Source: Actinomycetales bacterium Ga0077552
GTDB lineage: Bacteria > Actinomycetota > Actinomycetes > Actinomycetales > Microbacteriaceae
Assembly: GCA_001464255.1 (NCBI GenBank)
Contig: LNFD01000265.1
Coordinates: 1-7,860, forward strand
Length of the DNA stretch: 7,860 nucleotides
Direction of reading: 5' to 3'
Both the position numbers and the translations under genes were made by a program. Below, in pieces: positions 7,479-7,860 of this stretch; within the stretch, counting starts at the first letter, position 1; every line of letters begins with the position of its first letter. The notes under the pieces are model-generated. The model was not told the origin of the DNA, ran no database searches, and saw nothing but the letters and a program-made list of their open reading frames with translations.

Positions 7479-7860
7479 CTACGAACCGGCCTCGGGGGCC
7501 TCGGCGGGCTCTTGGAGCGCTTCCACAAAGGCATCGGCGATCGCCTGTGCGGTTGCGTCAATCTGCCACGGGCGTGCGCCGATCGTCGCGAGAGCGCCGG
7601 CGATGTCGTCGACGGTCGTCCCTGCGGGGGGCGCCCAGGCGAGCCGGCGCACGTGCTCGGGGGTCAGCAGGTTCTCGACGGGCAGCTCGAGACGGTCGGC
7701 GACCTCCTGCAGACGCGGGCGCACGGCCCGGTAGCGCCGATCGGCCTCCGGGCTGCGGTCGGCCCAGGAGCGCGGCGGCGGGATGCTCTCCTCCGAGCTG
7801 CGGTGCGCCGGCAGGTCGTCCGTGGCGAGGCCGGCCTCGATCGCGGCCCACCATCGGTCG
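7479..7860 (-). CDS. rnd: Ribonuclease D / HRDC-domain protein, C-terminal part (5' end outside window)
   Basis: The frame is open from the right edge of the window (first full codon ends at 7859) to the TAG at 7479-7481, giving 126 residues. The fragment reads DRWWAAIEAGL... and then a helical segment RYRAVRPRLQEVADRLELPVENLLTPEHVRRLAW, followed by IGARPWQIDATAQAIADAF. This pattern is typical of the C-terminal HRDC-like region of actinobacterial RNase D homologues, 3'-5' exoribonucleases acting on tRNA precursors and other structured RNA in the cytoplasm. The DEDD exonuclease domain, which would prove catalytic activity, lies outside the window. The end is a short acidic, Ala/Pro-rich tail. 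It is co-directional with fadA, 80 bp upstream of it. An internal ATG-like start would give a smaller protein, but the homology-like sequence continues upstream to the edge, so this is a truncated view, not a small gene. Confidence 0.82.
   Translation of the reverse strand, partial: DRWWAAIEAGLATDDLPAHRSSEESIPPPRSWADRSPEADRRYRAVRPRLQEVADRLELPVENLLTPEHVRRLAWAPPAGTTVDDIAGALATIGARPWQIDATAQAIADAFVEALQEPAEAPEAGS

Overview
The window is GC-rich DNA with strong G/C preference at third codon positions. It is dense with housekeeping genes and carries no phage, transposon, CRISPR or RNA-gene signal. Protein character (an actinobacterial-type FadB, a C-terminal HRDC-type RNase D, a 648-residue DXS) and TANNNT -10 boxes placed 6 nt before an ATG point to a high-GC actinobacterium. 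Microbacteriaceae is my best guess from general style; this is inference, not a database result.

Layout, left to right. (1) 1-1426, plus strand: the C-terminal half of aconitase A, cut by the window edge, beginning just before its first [4Fe-4S] cysteine. (2) 1427-1511: a short intergenic region holding a perfect 13-bp inverted repeat and a -10 box directly in front of the next ATG. (3) 1512-3458, plus: complete dxs, the first enzyme of the MEP isoprenoid pathway. (4) 3437-3982, minus: a small RibD-C/dihydrofolate-reductase-like protein, convergent with dxs and overlapping its end by 22 bp. (5) 3983-4030: a compact junction with a perfect 13-bp hairpin (probable terminator of the fad operon) that touches the -10 box of the gene in (4). 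(6) 4031-6202, minus: complete fadB, the bifunctional enoyl-CoA hydratase/3-hydroxyacyl-CoA dehydrogenase. (7) 6199-7398, minus: complete thiolase (fadA), overlapping fadB by 4 nt. (8) 7399-7478: an 80-bp intergenic region with a promoter-like box and a good Shine-Dalgarno for fadA. (9) 7479-7860, minus: the C-terminal end of a ribonuclease D/HRDC protein, cut by the right edge.

Functionally, fadA and fadB form a translationally coupled beta-oxidation operon that turns 2-enoyl-CoA into acetyl-CoA. Aconitase carries acetyl-CoA carbon onward in the TCA/glyoxylate cycles, and DXS draws pyruvate and glyceraldehyde-3-phosphate into isoprenoid precursors. The genes are neighbours in central metabolism rather than one pathway. 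I found no evidence for a novel system. The most interesting signals are regulatory: two perfect 13-bp inverted repeats without U-tracts, and a repeated TAGNCT promoter box, twice in a leaderless arrangement.
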